Shown here piece after piece: positions 1 through 5,779 of a stretch of 7,560 nt of DNA. The DNA is taken from positions 1 through 7,560 of the forward strand of contig DASQGX010000119.1 in the NCBI GenBank assembly GCA_035632395.1, read 5' to 3'. This DNA is from REEB95 sp035632395 (GTDB lineage Bacteria > Pseudomonadota > Alphaproteobacteria > ATCC43930 > CGMCC-115725). Under the pieces are notes generated by a model. That model did no database searches. It was not told where the DNA came from and saw only the letters and a program-made list of their open reading frames with translations. Made by a program: the position numbers and the translations under genes. Positions within the stretch are counted from its first letter, which is position 1, and each line of letters opens with the position of its first letter.

Positions 1-536
1 CGTGCGATTGCCAGGAAACCGTCACGCATGCGCTGATGGAAATCCTGCCCCATGCGCTCGAAGCGGTTGGGATGACGGGCGCGTTGGAGGCCGATCTCGA
101 CTGGCAAATCGAGGATCAGAGTCAGGTCGGGATGGCGGAGATCCTCGCAGATGAACCGATGGAGTTCGCGCAACGGTTCGAGCGGCAAGCCCCGGCCGAA
201 GCCCTGATACGCCATGGTCGAATCGGCGTACCGGTCAGAGACAACCCAGCGGCCAGCGGTGAGCGCCGGGCGGATCGTGTGCACCAGATGATTGCGGCGC
301 GCCGCCACCATCAGCAGCGCCTCGGTCTGGGCGTCCCACGCGTCCGGGCTGCCGCGAAGGAGCAAATCGCGGATCGCCTCGGCGCCCGGCGAACCACCGG
401 GCTCGCGGGTTTCCAGCGCGTCGATGCCGGCGCGCTGCAGCGCCGCGACGAGCAGCCGCGCCTGGGTCGATTTACCGGCGCCCTCGCCGCCCTCGAGCGT
501 GATGAAGCGTCCGCGGGCTGGTGCGTCCGTGGTCAG
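1..536 (-). CDS. tmk: Thymidylate kinase, 5' part (3' end outside window)
   Basis: dTMP kinase phosphorylates dTMP to dTDP with ATP in the cytoplasm, an essential step of dTTP synthesis. About 178 codons are visible. Numbering from the proposed start, the Walker A loop GGEGAGKST is at residues 16-24, the conserved REPGG at 44-48, the DRY motif at 101-103, and AYQGFGRG at about 109-116. These are all hallmarks of bacterial Tmk. The family is usually about 205-220 residues, so roughly 30-40 are missing at the window edge; the visible frame is intact. The frame has no ATG, GTG or TTG in the roughly 50 codons before the P-loop. The best start is CTG at 536-534, which overlaps the TGA of the carboxypeptidase gene (CTGA) and gives the usual N-terminus, (M)TTDAPARGRFITLEGGEG. 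A weak ribosome-binding site, GGACGG (547-542), lies 5 nt upstream. Function is certain; the start is inferred. Confidence 0.95.
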   Translation of the reverse strand, partial: MTTDAPARGRFITLEGGEGAGKSTQARLLVAALQRAGIDALETREPGGSPGAEAIRDLLLRGSPDAWDAQTEALLMVAARRNHLVHTIRPALTAGRWVVSDRYADSTMAYQGFGRGLPLEPLRELHRFICEDLRHPDLTLILDLPVEIGLQRARHPNRFERMGQDFHQRMRDGFLAIA

Positions 537-1681
537 TTGTGCCGTCCGAACAGCAGATAGGCCGCGTTGAATGCCATGCGGCCGAAGGCGCTGAGCGGCT
601 GTACCGCCTGCGTCGCCACCAGTGGCACCTCGACGGGCGCCGTATCGGGTGTCGAGATCGTCAACTTGCCGACCGGTTGTCCGACCGCCACCGGCGCTGG
701 CACCGGTCCGTCGTAGATGGCGGCGACTTTCATGGCAGTGCGATCGCCGCGCGGCAACGTGATCACGACATCATGCGCGACGGCGACGGGCACCTGCCCG
801 TCCTGGCCCATCCAGACCGGAGCGTGGTCGATGACCGTTCCGGTTTTCGCGATCGTGTAGTCGTCGAATTCACGGAACGCCCAGTCGAGAACCGTGCGGC
901 CCTGATCGGCGCGCGCCTGCATCGAATTCATGCCGGCGAGGACTTCGATGACGCGTCGGCCATTGCGCAACGCCGATGCGGTCAGACAGTAGCCGGCTTC
1001 ATCGGTGTGACCGGTCTTGAGCCCGTCCACCGTGCTGTCGGTGTAGAGCAGCGGATTGCGATTGCCCTGCTTGATGCCGTTGAAGGTGAATTCCTTCTGG
1101 GAATCGTAGTGGTAGTACTCGGGAAAGTCGGTGATCAGATGGCGCGCCAGGATCGCGAGATCGTGCGCGGTCATATATTCGTCGGGATCGGGCAGGCCGT
1201 CGACGTCGGCGAAGTGGCTGCCGGTCATGCCGAGTTCCTTCGCCTTGTCGTTCATCAGCTTGACGAATGCGTCGGTGCTGCCAGCAAGACCTTCAGCCAG
1301 CACGATGCAGGCGTCGTTGCCGGACTGAACGATCATGCCTTGCAGCAGATCCTCGAGCCGGACTTTGCCGCCGAGCGGCACGAACATCTTCGAGCCCTGC
1401 GTACGCCACGCCTTCTCGCTGACTGGCAGCATGTCGTTGAGCGTCGCCCGCCCCTGCTTCAGGTACGAGAAGACGATGTACTCGGTCATCAGCTTGCTCA
1501 TCGAAGCCGGCGGAATGCGCGCGTCGCCGTTCTTGTCGAGCAGCACGGCGCCAGTGTTGAAGTCGATGACGTAGGCGTCGCGGGCGGCGGTGTCGATCGT
1601 CGGCATCGCGGCGTGCGCGGCCGGCAGCCATATCGCCAAGCACAGCGCGGCGGTCACGGCAGAAAAACGCATCGGACTCAT
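533..1681 (-). CDS. dacC: D-alanyl-D-alanine carboxypeptidase, PBP5/DacC type
   Basis: This penicillin-binding protein of 382 residues removes the terminal D-Ala from peptidoglycan pentapeptides in the periplasm. Residues 1 to about 24 form a signal peptide (Arg5, hydrophobic core, AHA|A cleavage). The serine-peptidase motifs of the S11 family are complete: SMSK at 60-63 (Ser60 nucleophile, Lys63), SGN at 120-122 and KTG at 222-224. The segment DVDGLPDP (159-166) matches the conserved loop of the family. Residues from about 280 to 365 fit the beta-rich PBP5 C-terminal domain. The last 20 residues (LSAFGRMAFNAAYLLFGRHN) look like the C-terminal amphipathic helix that holds these enzymes on the inner membrane. 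Length is normal. The start is ATG at 1681; a second ATG three codons later is also possible, and neither has a strong ribosome-binding site. The gene lies 109 nt after rlpA and its stop overlaps the proposed tmk start. The symbol is by family; dacA, dacC and dacD cannot be told apart here. Confidence 0.95.
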   Translation of the reverse strand: MSPMRFSAVTAALCLAIWLPAAHAAMPTIDTAARDAYVIDFNTGAVLLDKNGDARIPPASMSKLMTEYIVFSYLKQGRATLNDMLPVSEKAWRTQGSKMFVPLGGKVRLEDLLQGMIVQSGNDACIVLAEGLAGSTDAFVKLMNDKAKELGMTGSHFADVDGLPDPDEYMTAHDLAILARHLITDFPEYYHYDSQKEFTFNGIKQGNRNPLLYTDSTVDGLKTGHTDEAGYCLTASALRNGRRVIEVLAGMNSMQARADQGRTVLDWAFREFDDYTIAKTGTVIDHAPVWMGQDGQVPVAVAHDVVITLPRGDRTAMKVAAIYDGPVPAPVAVGQPVGKLTISTPDTAPVEVPLVATQAVQPLSAFGRMAFNAAYLLFGRHN

Positions 1682-1790
1682 GGGGAGCTCACGGACGGTT
1701 CAACCAGCGGAATCGCGCACAGCATAACCGGAAATGCGGCGAAATCCACGTTCGCTTGCGCCGAATAAAGCGCCGTGTAGGCCCTGCCGG

Positions 1791-2798
1791 CTACCAGTCG
1801 AATGCGAGACGGGCTTCCGATACGCCGCTGTTGACGACATCACCCAACAGGCGATCGGCTTCGCGGGTCGTCGCGATCGGGCCAATCCGCACGCGGTAGA
1901 TATCGGCGCCATTCACCCGCGCCGTGTCGATATTGACGTTGCCAAATTGCGCCAGCTTGGCCTTCAGATTTTCGGCGTTCTCGCGGCGGCTGAAGGCGCC
2001 GGCTTGGATATACATTTTGGAATTCGCCGGCATCGGTTTGACGGACGGTGCCTTCGGTGTTGCCGCCTCTGCCGGACTCACCAGCGCAAGATGCGATGTT
2101 GCCGCGCGCGGCGCTGGCGCGGGTTGCGGCGACACTGCGGACGCATCGGCGGCAGACGGTGGTGGTGCGGCGCCGGCGGGCGGCGCCAGCGGTTGCGTGT
2201 TCACTGCCGCAACCGGTTCGGCGGCGGCCAGTTGCGTCGGCGCCTCGACATCCGGACCACCGTTGCGTTGCGCCAGGAGCTGCGCCTGCAACGTCTGCTG
2301 CTGTAGCAGCTGGACGCGGACGCGCGCGGTGCCGGCATTTTCGAAACCGAGCAGTTGCGCGGCGCGCCGTGAGACGTCGAGGATCCGGTCGCGGGCATAA
2401 GGTCCGCGATCGTTCACGCGCAATTGAATCGAGCGGCCGGTGTCGAGATTGGTCACCTCGACGATGCTCGGCATCGGCAGGGTACGATGCGCAGCGGTCA
2501 GCGCGTTCATGTCGTATCGCTCGCCATTGGCCGTGTATTTGCCGTCGAAGTCAGGTCCGTACCACGAGGCAATGCCGGTCTCGCTGTATGACCAGTTGAC
2601 GCCCGGGTAGTACCATTTGCCGTCGATCTGATACGGCTGGCCGACTTTGTAATAGCCGTTAGCGTTGGGCGCCGCGACGTTACTGGCGCTGCTACCGCCG
2701 CCGCGGCTGCCGCATCCGGCCAATACAAGCGCCAATGCGCCGAGGAGCAAGCTCGCCCGGGCCAAGCCTATAATTTTATCGGTTCGCGATATCCCCAC
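1791..2798 (-). CDS. rlpA: RlpA septal lytic transglycosylase, SPOR-domain lipoprotein
   Basis: RlpA is an outer-membrane lipoprotein that cleaves denuded (peptide-free) glycan strands at the division septum. The order is: a lipoprotein signal with lipobox LAGC and lipidated Cys29; a linker with YKVGQPYQIDGKWYYP (50-65), frequent in alphaproteobacterial members; a double-psi beta-barrel domain at about 75-155; a Pro/Ala-rich linker at about 180-255; and a C-terminal SPOR domain at about 260-335 (MYIQAGAFSRRENAE ... YRVRIGP), which binds denuded septal glycan. His104 (TAAHRTLP) and Asp130 (VNDRGPY) are 26 residues apart, the same spacing as the catalytic His131/Asp157 pair that I recall for Pseudomonas aeruginosa RlpA, so the enzyme is probably active. 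The chosen start is GTG at 2798, 18 nt after the transglycosylase stop and without a visible ribosome-binding site. TTG at 2765 would leave a shorter but workable lipoprotein signal. Confidence 0.95.
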   Translation of the reverse strand: MGISRTDKIIGLARASLLLGALALVLAGCGSRGGGSSASNVAAPNANGYYKVGQPYQIDGKWYYPGVNWSYSETGIASWYGPDFDGKYTANGERYDMNALTAAHRTLPMPSIVEVTNLDTGRSIQLRVNDRGPYARDRILDVSRRAAQLLGFENAGTARVRVQLLQQQTLQAQLLAQRNGGPDVEAPTQLAAAEPVAAVNTQPLAPPAGAAPPPSAADASAVSPQPAPAPRAATSHLALVSPAEAATPKAPSVKPMPANSKMYIQAGAFSRRENAENLKAKLAQFGNVNIDTARVNGADIYRVRIGPIATTREADRLLGDVVNSGVSEARLAFDW

Positions 2799-2816
2799 CG
2801 GCGCGGAAGAATATTG

Positions 2817-3797
2817 TCAATCCACCGCATCCGCAAGATAGCCAACCGCCGTCGCGAAATACGACGAGTTGTTCCAGCGGAGAATGACGCGGAAATTGTC
2901 GAACACCAGAAATGCCGGGCCCGACTCGCCGCCGGGTTCGATGAGCGACGCGGTCGCCGGCGAATCCTGCAGCGCGCCGCCATTCGCCTGCTGCAAGCCG
3001 AGCGCGGACCAATTCGACAGCGGCCGGCGCTGTCCAAGGCCGATCAGGCTTTGATCGAGTCCAGCGGGTGTTTTGACCGCGATGCCCCAACTTTCATCCG
3101 GCCGCCAGCCGACATGCGCCAGATAGTTGGCGATCGAGGCGAAGACGTCGGCTTTGTTGGTCCAAATGTCCGGCGGCGCGTTGCCGCGCCAGCTCACGGC
3201 GTAGTTGAGAAAGCTCGACGGCATGAACTGGCTCTGGCCCATCGCGCCGGCCCACGAGCCGGTCATGGCGCGCGGATCGACGTGCATCCGCTGGACGACG
3301 ATCAGCGCGTTGACGAGCTCCTTGCGGAAGAATGCGCTGCGCCGGCCGTCGTAGGCCAGCGTCGCCAGCGCGTCGATTTCGGAAAAACTGCCGGTGATAC
3401 GCCCGTAATCGCTTTCGATGCCCCACAGCGCGACAATGAAGCGCGGCGCGACGCCGTATTTCCGGCTCACCGCGTCGAGTAGCGCGCGGTTCTCGTCGAG
3501 CTGCTCACGGCCGCGCTCGCGGCGCGTCGGCGATACCACGCGGTCGATATAGTCCTCGAAGCTGAGCGTGCTCTCGGGCTGCTGGCGGTCGAGCTCGATG
3601 ACATGCGGCACATAGGCGACATTGGCGAAGGCGCGATCGAGTGTCGCCGGCGTGATGCCCTGGCTGATCGCATCGCGCCGCACCTCTTGTATGAACGTAT
3701 GGAAATCGGGCTGTGCGGATTGTTGCGCGGAAACGGCGCCGGTACCGACGAGAACCGCGATGGCGATTGCGGCAAGACGAATCATCATGGCGCGCAT
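2817..3797 (-). CDS. Secreted lytic murein transglycosylase, MltB family (SLT_2)
   Basis: This enzyme cleaves the MurNAc-GlcNAc bond of peptidoglycan with formation of 1,6-anhydroMurNAc. From the ATG at 3797 it is 326 residues long. The signal peptide is at 1 to about 24 (Arg7, hydrophobic stretch, VSA|QQ), with no lipobox Cys, so it is a soluble periplasmic protein, unlike E. coli lipoprotein MltB. The catalytic region is LWGIESDYGRITG, with Glu128 the likely acid. The substrate-groove motif MGQSQFMPSSF and the later DVFASIANYLAHVGW are both typical of the SLT_2 domain. The C-terminus (about 230-326) follows the usual MltB layout and lacks a separate peptidoglycan-binding domain. The frame stays open to a TTG at 3842, but the extra residues before the signal peptide look non-coding. 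ATG codons at 3797, 3788 and 3785 are all possible starts and none has a clear ribosome-binding site. It follows the thioesterase by 46 nt and precedes rlpA by 18 nt. Confidence 0.93.
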   Translation of the reverse strand: MRAMMIRLAAIAIAVLVGTGAVSAQQSAQPDFHTFIQEVRRDAISQGITPATLDRAFANVAYVPHVIELDRQQPESTLSFEDYIDRVVSPTRRERGREQLDENRALLDAVSRKYGVAPRFIVALWGIESDYGRITGSFSEIDALATLAYDGRRSAFFRKELVNALIVVQRMHVDPRAMTGSWAGAMGQSQFMPSSFLNYAVSWRGNAPPDIWTNKADVFASIANYLAHVGWRPDESWGIAVKTPAGLDQSLIGLGQRRPLSNWSALGLQQANGGALQDSPATASLIEPGGESGPAFLVFDNFRVILRWNNSSYFATAVGYLADAVD

Positions 3798-3843
3798 CAA
3801 TAATGGAAGCCGGAGGCGAAAGGAAGCCGCCGTGCACACCAAA

Positions 3844-4716
3844 TCAGGTCTGCACGATCAGAGCCGCCGCCTTCTCGCGCATGCTCTCGGGCATCGGCGC
3901 CGATCGGCGCCGCTCGAGATCGAAATGCACGCCAGCCAGATAGAGACGTGCGATGCGGTCACCGCCTTTGACCTCAACAAGATCGTGAACCGTGGTCACC
4001 GACGAGCGGCCGACTGTCAGAAACCCACTGGTGGCGGCAATCTCGGCGCCAACGCCCGGCTGCCACGGCGCCAAGGCAAGCCGGGATTCAAAGGTCGCAA
4101 AGCCGCAGCGCTCGCGCCCGATATATGCGCTGTTCATGCCGACGGCATTCATCAGATGCGATACCGCGGTCGAGAAACGTCGCATATGCCCGAACAGCGA
4201 CAGCCGGCCGGTTTCGTCAAGCTCCCAGCTTTTCACCCGATCACGCAGACTCGGCAGCGTGCCGTGCGCCGCCGGCAGCTTCACCGGTGTGAAGGGCGCG
4301 GCGTTCGACGCGATTGCTGCCGCTGTGAGCGTCGCCTTCAAACCTGAGCGCATTTTGGCGTCGCGCGGTGCCAGGACGTGCTCGGCTTCCGATGCGACAG
4401 CGCCCTCGCCCGCCGTCAACGTGTGTCCCAAGCGCACTTGGCGTTCGCGTTTGGCACCTTCGCCAATACCGAGGACTGTACTACGGATGACAACCGCCTC
4501 GCCCGCGCGCAGCTCTTGGCGGTAGCGCACCAAAAGGCTGACGGTCCGGAAATGGCGCGTCGGCGCCAGCCGGAATAGCAAACTGGCCGCGGCGTCGCCG
4601 AAGCGCTCGGCATAGAAGGCGATGTTCATGTGGCCGAAGGCGTCGCATTCCCAGGACTCGACATCGCCGCGGTAGGTTTCGGCAAAGCCGGCCGCGGCGG
4701 TTCCGTTGTCACGCAT
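3844..4716 (-). CDS. Double-hotdog acyl-CoA/ACP thioesterase-like protein
   Basis: This is a cytoplasmic protein of 290 residues made of two hotdog-fold halves. The N-terminal half (about 14-120) carries YRGDVESWECDAFGHMNIAFY, in which Asp25-x-x-Gly28-His29-x-Asn31 is the 4-hydroxybenzoyl-CoA thioesterase active-site signature. The second half (about 155-275) opens with VKSWELDETGRLSLFGHMRRF, which repeats the V-x-SWE-x-D start but has six residues inserted before the G-H-M and lacks the Asn, so only the first site looks canonical. Internal duplication of this type is known among 4HBT_2 and FatA-like acyl thioesterases. The substrate cannot be read from the sequence; long-chain or aromatic acyl thioesters are possible. 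The start is ATG at 4716, with no strong ribosome-binding site, and it opens the divergent intergenic region. It lies 46 nt before the transglycosylase and may share its transcript, but no cell-wall role is implied by its sequence. Confidence 0.85.
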   Translation of the reverse strand: MRDNGTAAAGFAETYRGDVESWECDAFGHMNIAFYAERFGDAAASLLFRLAPTRHFRTVSLLVRYRQELRAGEAVVIRSTVLGIGEGAKRERQVRLGHTLTAGEGAVASEAEHVLAPRDAKMRSGLKATLTAAAIASNAAPFTPVKLPAAHGTLPSLRDRVKSWELDETGRLSLFGHMRRFSTAVSHLMNAVGMNSAYIGRERCGFATFESRLALAPWQPGVGAEIAATSGFLTVGRSSVTTVHDLVEVKGGDRIARLYLAGVHFDLERRRSAPMPESMREKAAALIVQT

Positions 4717-4810
4717 GGTGGCGACTATCGCAGAGGGTGCCTCGGTGGCGGAAGCCTGCGGACACGGTCGGATTCATCGCTGACTCGAATTAAGAGTACC
4801 GGCCACAATC

Positions 4811-4816
4811 TTGACA
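4811..4816 (+). promoter_or_regulatory. Candidate -35 element (TTGACA)
   Basis: This is a perfect consensus -35 hexamer in the A/T-rich stretch upstream of the secreted-protein gene, about 115 nt before its start codon. No good -10 hexamer lies 16-18 nt downstream (the sequence there is around CACAGGGA), so the assignment is weak. The TTGACA also forms the left arm of a TGAC ... GTCA inverted pair ending at 4833. Confidence 0.3.
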
Positions 4817-4849
4817 TAAATGATCTTTTGGTCACAGGGATGGATAATG

Positions 4850-4863
4850 ATAAGCACGCTTAT
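4850..4863 (+). repeat. Short inverted repeat ATAAG-CACG-CTTAT
   Basis: A perfect 5-bp inverted repeat with a 4-nt spacer lies directly after the GATAAT element and about 67 nt before the start codon of the secreted-protein gene. It could be an operator or a small hairpin in the 5' leader. It is short enough to occur by chance in an A/T-rich patch. Confidence 0.3.
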
Positions 4864-4916
4864 TACCTCGCATGGAGGCCGCCCATTGGGGACGGTCACG
4901 GCTCGCAGAGCAAAAC

Positions 4917-4924
4917 AGGAGGAG
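4917..4924 (+). promoter_or_regulatory. Strong ribosome-binding site for the secreted small protein
   Basis: The sequence AGGAGGAG lies about 5-6 nt before the ATG at 4930. It is the best Shine-Dalgarno match in the window. It fixes the start of the following gene at 4930, although the frame is open much further upstream, and suggests efficient translation. Confidence 0.85.
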
Positions 4925-4929
4925 CCACC

Positions 4930-5235
4930 ATGCAGACCACGAAATTCACCCGCAGCCTACGCGCATTGTTGATGGCCGGAGCGGTGGCGGCGGTGGCCGC
5001 CGGCGCGATTGCTAGCCCGGCGCTGGCCGATGACGATTGGCACGGCCATGGCGGTTGGGGCGATCATGAGCACGCGTGGCGTGGCGATGACGACGATTGG
5101 GGTCGCCGGCCGGCTTATGGCAACTACGGCTACGCTTACCCCTACGCTTACTATCCCTACGCCTATGCGGCGCCCGCCCCGGTCTATGCCGCGCCGCCGT
5201 CGATCGATTTCGTCTTCCCGGTCCACATTCGCTGA
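4930..5235 (+). CDS. Small secreted His/Asp- and Tyr/Pro-rich protein, unknown function
   Basis: This 101-residue protein has a clear Sec signal peptide (MQTTKFTRSLRALLMAGAVA onward, cleavage near SPALA|DDD at 33/34). The mature 68 residues have no recognisable fold. Residues 34-57 are rich in Asp, His, Gly and Trp (DDDWHGHGGWGDHEHAW ... DDDDW), a composition that could bind metal ions. Residues 62-90 are built of Tyr, Ala and Pro (YAYPYAYYPYAYAAPAPVYA), like the low-complexity tails of many small alphaproteobacterial exported proteins. The end, SIDFVFPVHIR, is ordinary. The start at 4930 is set by the strong ribosome-binding site. It is a single-gene unit with its own upstream region and a strong terminator, divergent from the cell-wall genes. 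Location is probably periplasmic or extracellular. The function is not known, and the metal-binding idea rests only on composition. Confidence 0.85.
   Translation: MQTTKFTRSLRALLMAGAVAAVAAGAIASPALADDDWHGHGGWGDHEHAWRGDDDDWGRRPAYGNYGYAYPYAYYPYAYAAPAPVYAAPPSIDFVFPVHIR
5130..5167 (+). repeat. Short coding tandem repeat (CTACGCTTAC units)
   Basis: CTACGCTTAC occurs at 5130-5139 and again at 5142-5151, and a diverged copy, CTACGCCTAT, is at 5158-5167. The copies encode the Tyr-Ala-Tyr-(Pro) stretch of the secreted small protein. Such near-identical copies suggest that the low-complexity tail grew by small duplications and may vary in length between strains. Confidence 0.6.
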
Positions 5236-5256
5236 CGTGGAACGGTGAAGTGCCGA

Positions 5257-5294
5257 CCCCGCCCCTCACTCCCCCGGGGGCGGGGCTATTTTTT
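5257..5294 (+). terminator. Intrinsic terminator after the secreted small protein
   Basis: A perfect 9-bp stem, CCCCGCCCC (5257-5265) with GGGGCGGGG (5277-5285), closes an 11-nt loop and is followed by C-TATTTTTT (5286-5294). It starts 21 nt after the stop codon of the plus-strand gene. The T-tract lies only on the plus-strand side, so it should stop plus-strand transcription and not that of the facing gene. Confidence 0.9.
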
Positions 5295-5350
5295 GGGGGT
5301 CACCAAACGCGGATGAGTTGGCCGAGCTGCGTCCGATGGACCGTCCGATA

Positions 5351-5659
5351 TCAGGAAACGCAGTGAAGGCGCGGCCGTCCGGGCTGCGGATGCACGGCCT
5401 GCGGCGACGCCACAGGCTGAGCCGCGGCCAGCCATGGATCGGCGAGATTGCCGTCGCGCCAAGCATGCATCTGAATGATTGATTGGGCATTCTGCCGACG
5501 GCGTGCTTCAAGCATATTCACGATCGAGCGCCGGCTGGATTCGAGCAGATCGATTTCGTCGAGATCGATGGTGTCGCCAACCGCATTGGCGCGCAGGGTG
5601 TGAAGAAGGTGATCGATCTCCCACACCGACCGCCGCAGATCGTCTGATTTCATGAACAT
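5351..5659 (-). CDS. Unrecognised protein of about 102 residues
   Basis: I do not recognise this protein. Residues 1-65 (MFMKSDDLRRSVWEIDHLLH onward) are charged and look strongly helical, with regular Leu/Ile spacing through DLDEIDLLESSRRSIVNMLEARRR, so a helical hairpin or short coiled coil is plausible. The tail (from about 75) is rich in Ala, Pro, Gln and Val and probably unordered. There is no signal peptide or membrane segment, so it should be cytoplasmic. Three in-frame ATGs are possible: 5674, 5659 and 5653. I chose 5659 because GGAGAGGG (5671-5664) sits 4-5 nt before it; this same sequence would be coding if 5674 were used. It is convergent with the secreted small-protein gene and lies about 120 nt downstream of the symporter gene. 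That it is a real gene is supported by the ribosome-binding site and a protein-like composition in the first 65 residues. Confidence 0.65.
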   Translation of the reverse strand: MFMKSDDLRRSVWEIDHLLHTLRANAVGDTIDLDEIDLLESSRRSIVNMLEARRRQNAQSIIQMHAWRDGNLADPWLAAAQPVASPQAVHPQPGRPRLHCVS

Positions 5660-5663
5660 GCAT

Positions 5664-5671
5664 CCCTCTCC
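5664..5671 (-). promoter_or_regulatory. Ribosome-binding site that decides the start of the 102-residue protein
   Basis: GGAGAGGG on the minus strand lies 4-5 nt before the ATG at 5659 and 10 nt before the next ATG at 5653. It is best explained as a Shine-Dalgarno sequence for 5659, making the further upstream ATG at 5674 unlikely. Confidence 0.6.
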
Positions 5672-5779
5672 CATCGCACGAAAAGGCTGAGCGATGGTCC
5701 GGTTTTACGGGTTGGCCGGCGGGGCGAGAATTCGGGATTGTGCCTAAGGAACTCTACGTATGCCGCGCGGCCGGCGGTC

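Larger units (their letters stand above)
4717..4929. other. Divergent intergenic region
   Basis: These 213 bases separate the minus-strand thioesterase gene from the plus-strand secreted-protein gene, so both promoters should lie here. The middle (about 4785-4870) is clearly richer in A/T than the flanking genes. On the plus strand it contains a perfect TTGACA at 4811-4816 and a GATAAT at 4843-4848, but they are 26 nt apart, too far for one ordinary sigma-70 promoter. It also holds the short hairpin at 4850-4863 and the ribosome-binding site at 4917-4924. I found no convincing promoter for the thioesterase gene on the minus strand. Confidence 0.6.

Noticed and set aside
36..560. Open plus-strand frame opposite tmk
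   Set aside because: The minus strand encodes a clear thymidylate kinase with P-loop and DRY motifs; the plus product has no features.
521..1768. Long open plus-strand frame (415 codons) opposite the carboxypeptidase gene
   Set aside because: It is antisense to a gene with complete SxxK, SxN and KTG motifs. Its product is Arg/His-rich with no recognisable motif, as expected for a GC-rich shadow frame.
2815..2820. TTGACA on the minus strand before rlpA, as a possible -35 element
   Set aside because: It overlaps the stop codon of the transglycosylase gene and has no -10 hexamer at 16-18 nt. The A/T-rich TAAAAT downstream is about 36 nt away and inside the rlpA reading frame.
4630..4929. N-terminal extension of the secreted small protein (frame open upstream to 4630)
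   Set aside because: The extension overlaps the thioesterase gene and the A/T-rich intergenic region. The signal peptide and strong ribosome-binding site place the start at 4930.
5331..5349. GTCCGAT direct repeat with a GGAC-C-GTCC palindrome between copies
   Set aside because: Only 7-bp copies in GC-rich sequence at the 3' end of a gene; no T-tract to make it a terminator. Chance is the simpler explanation.
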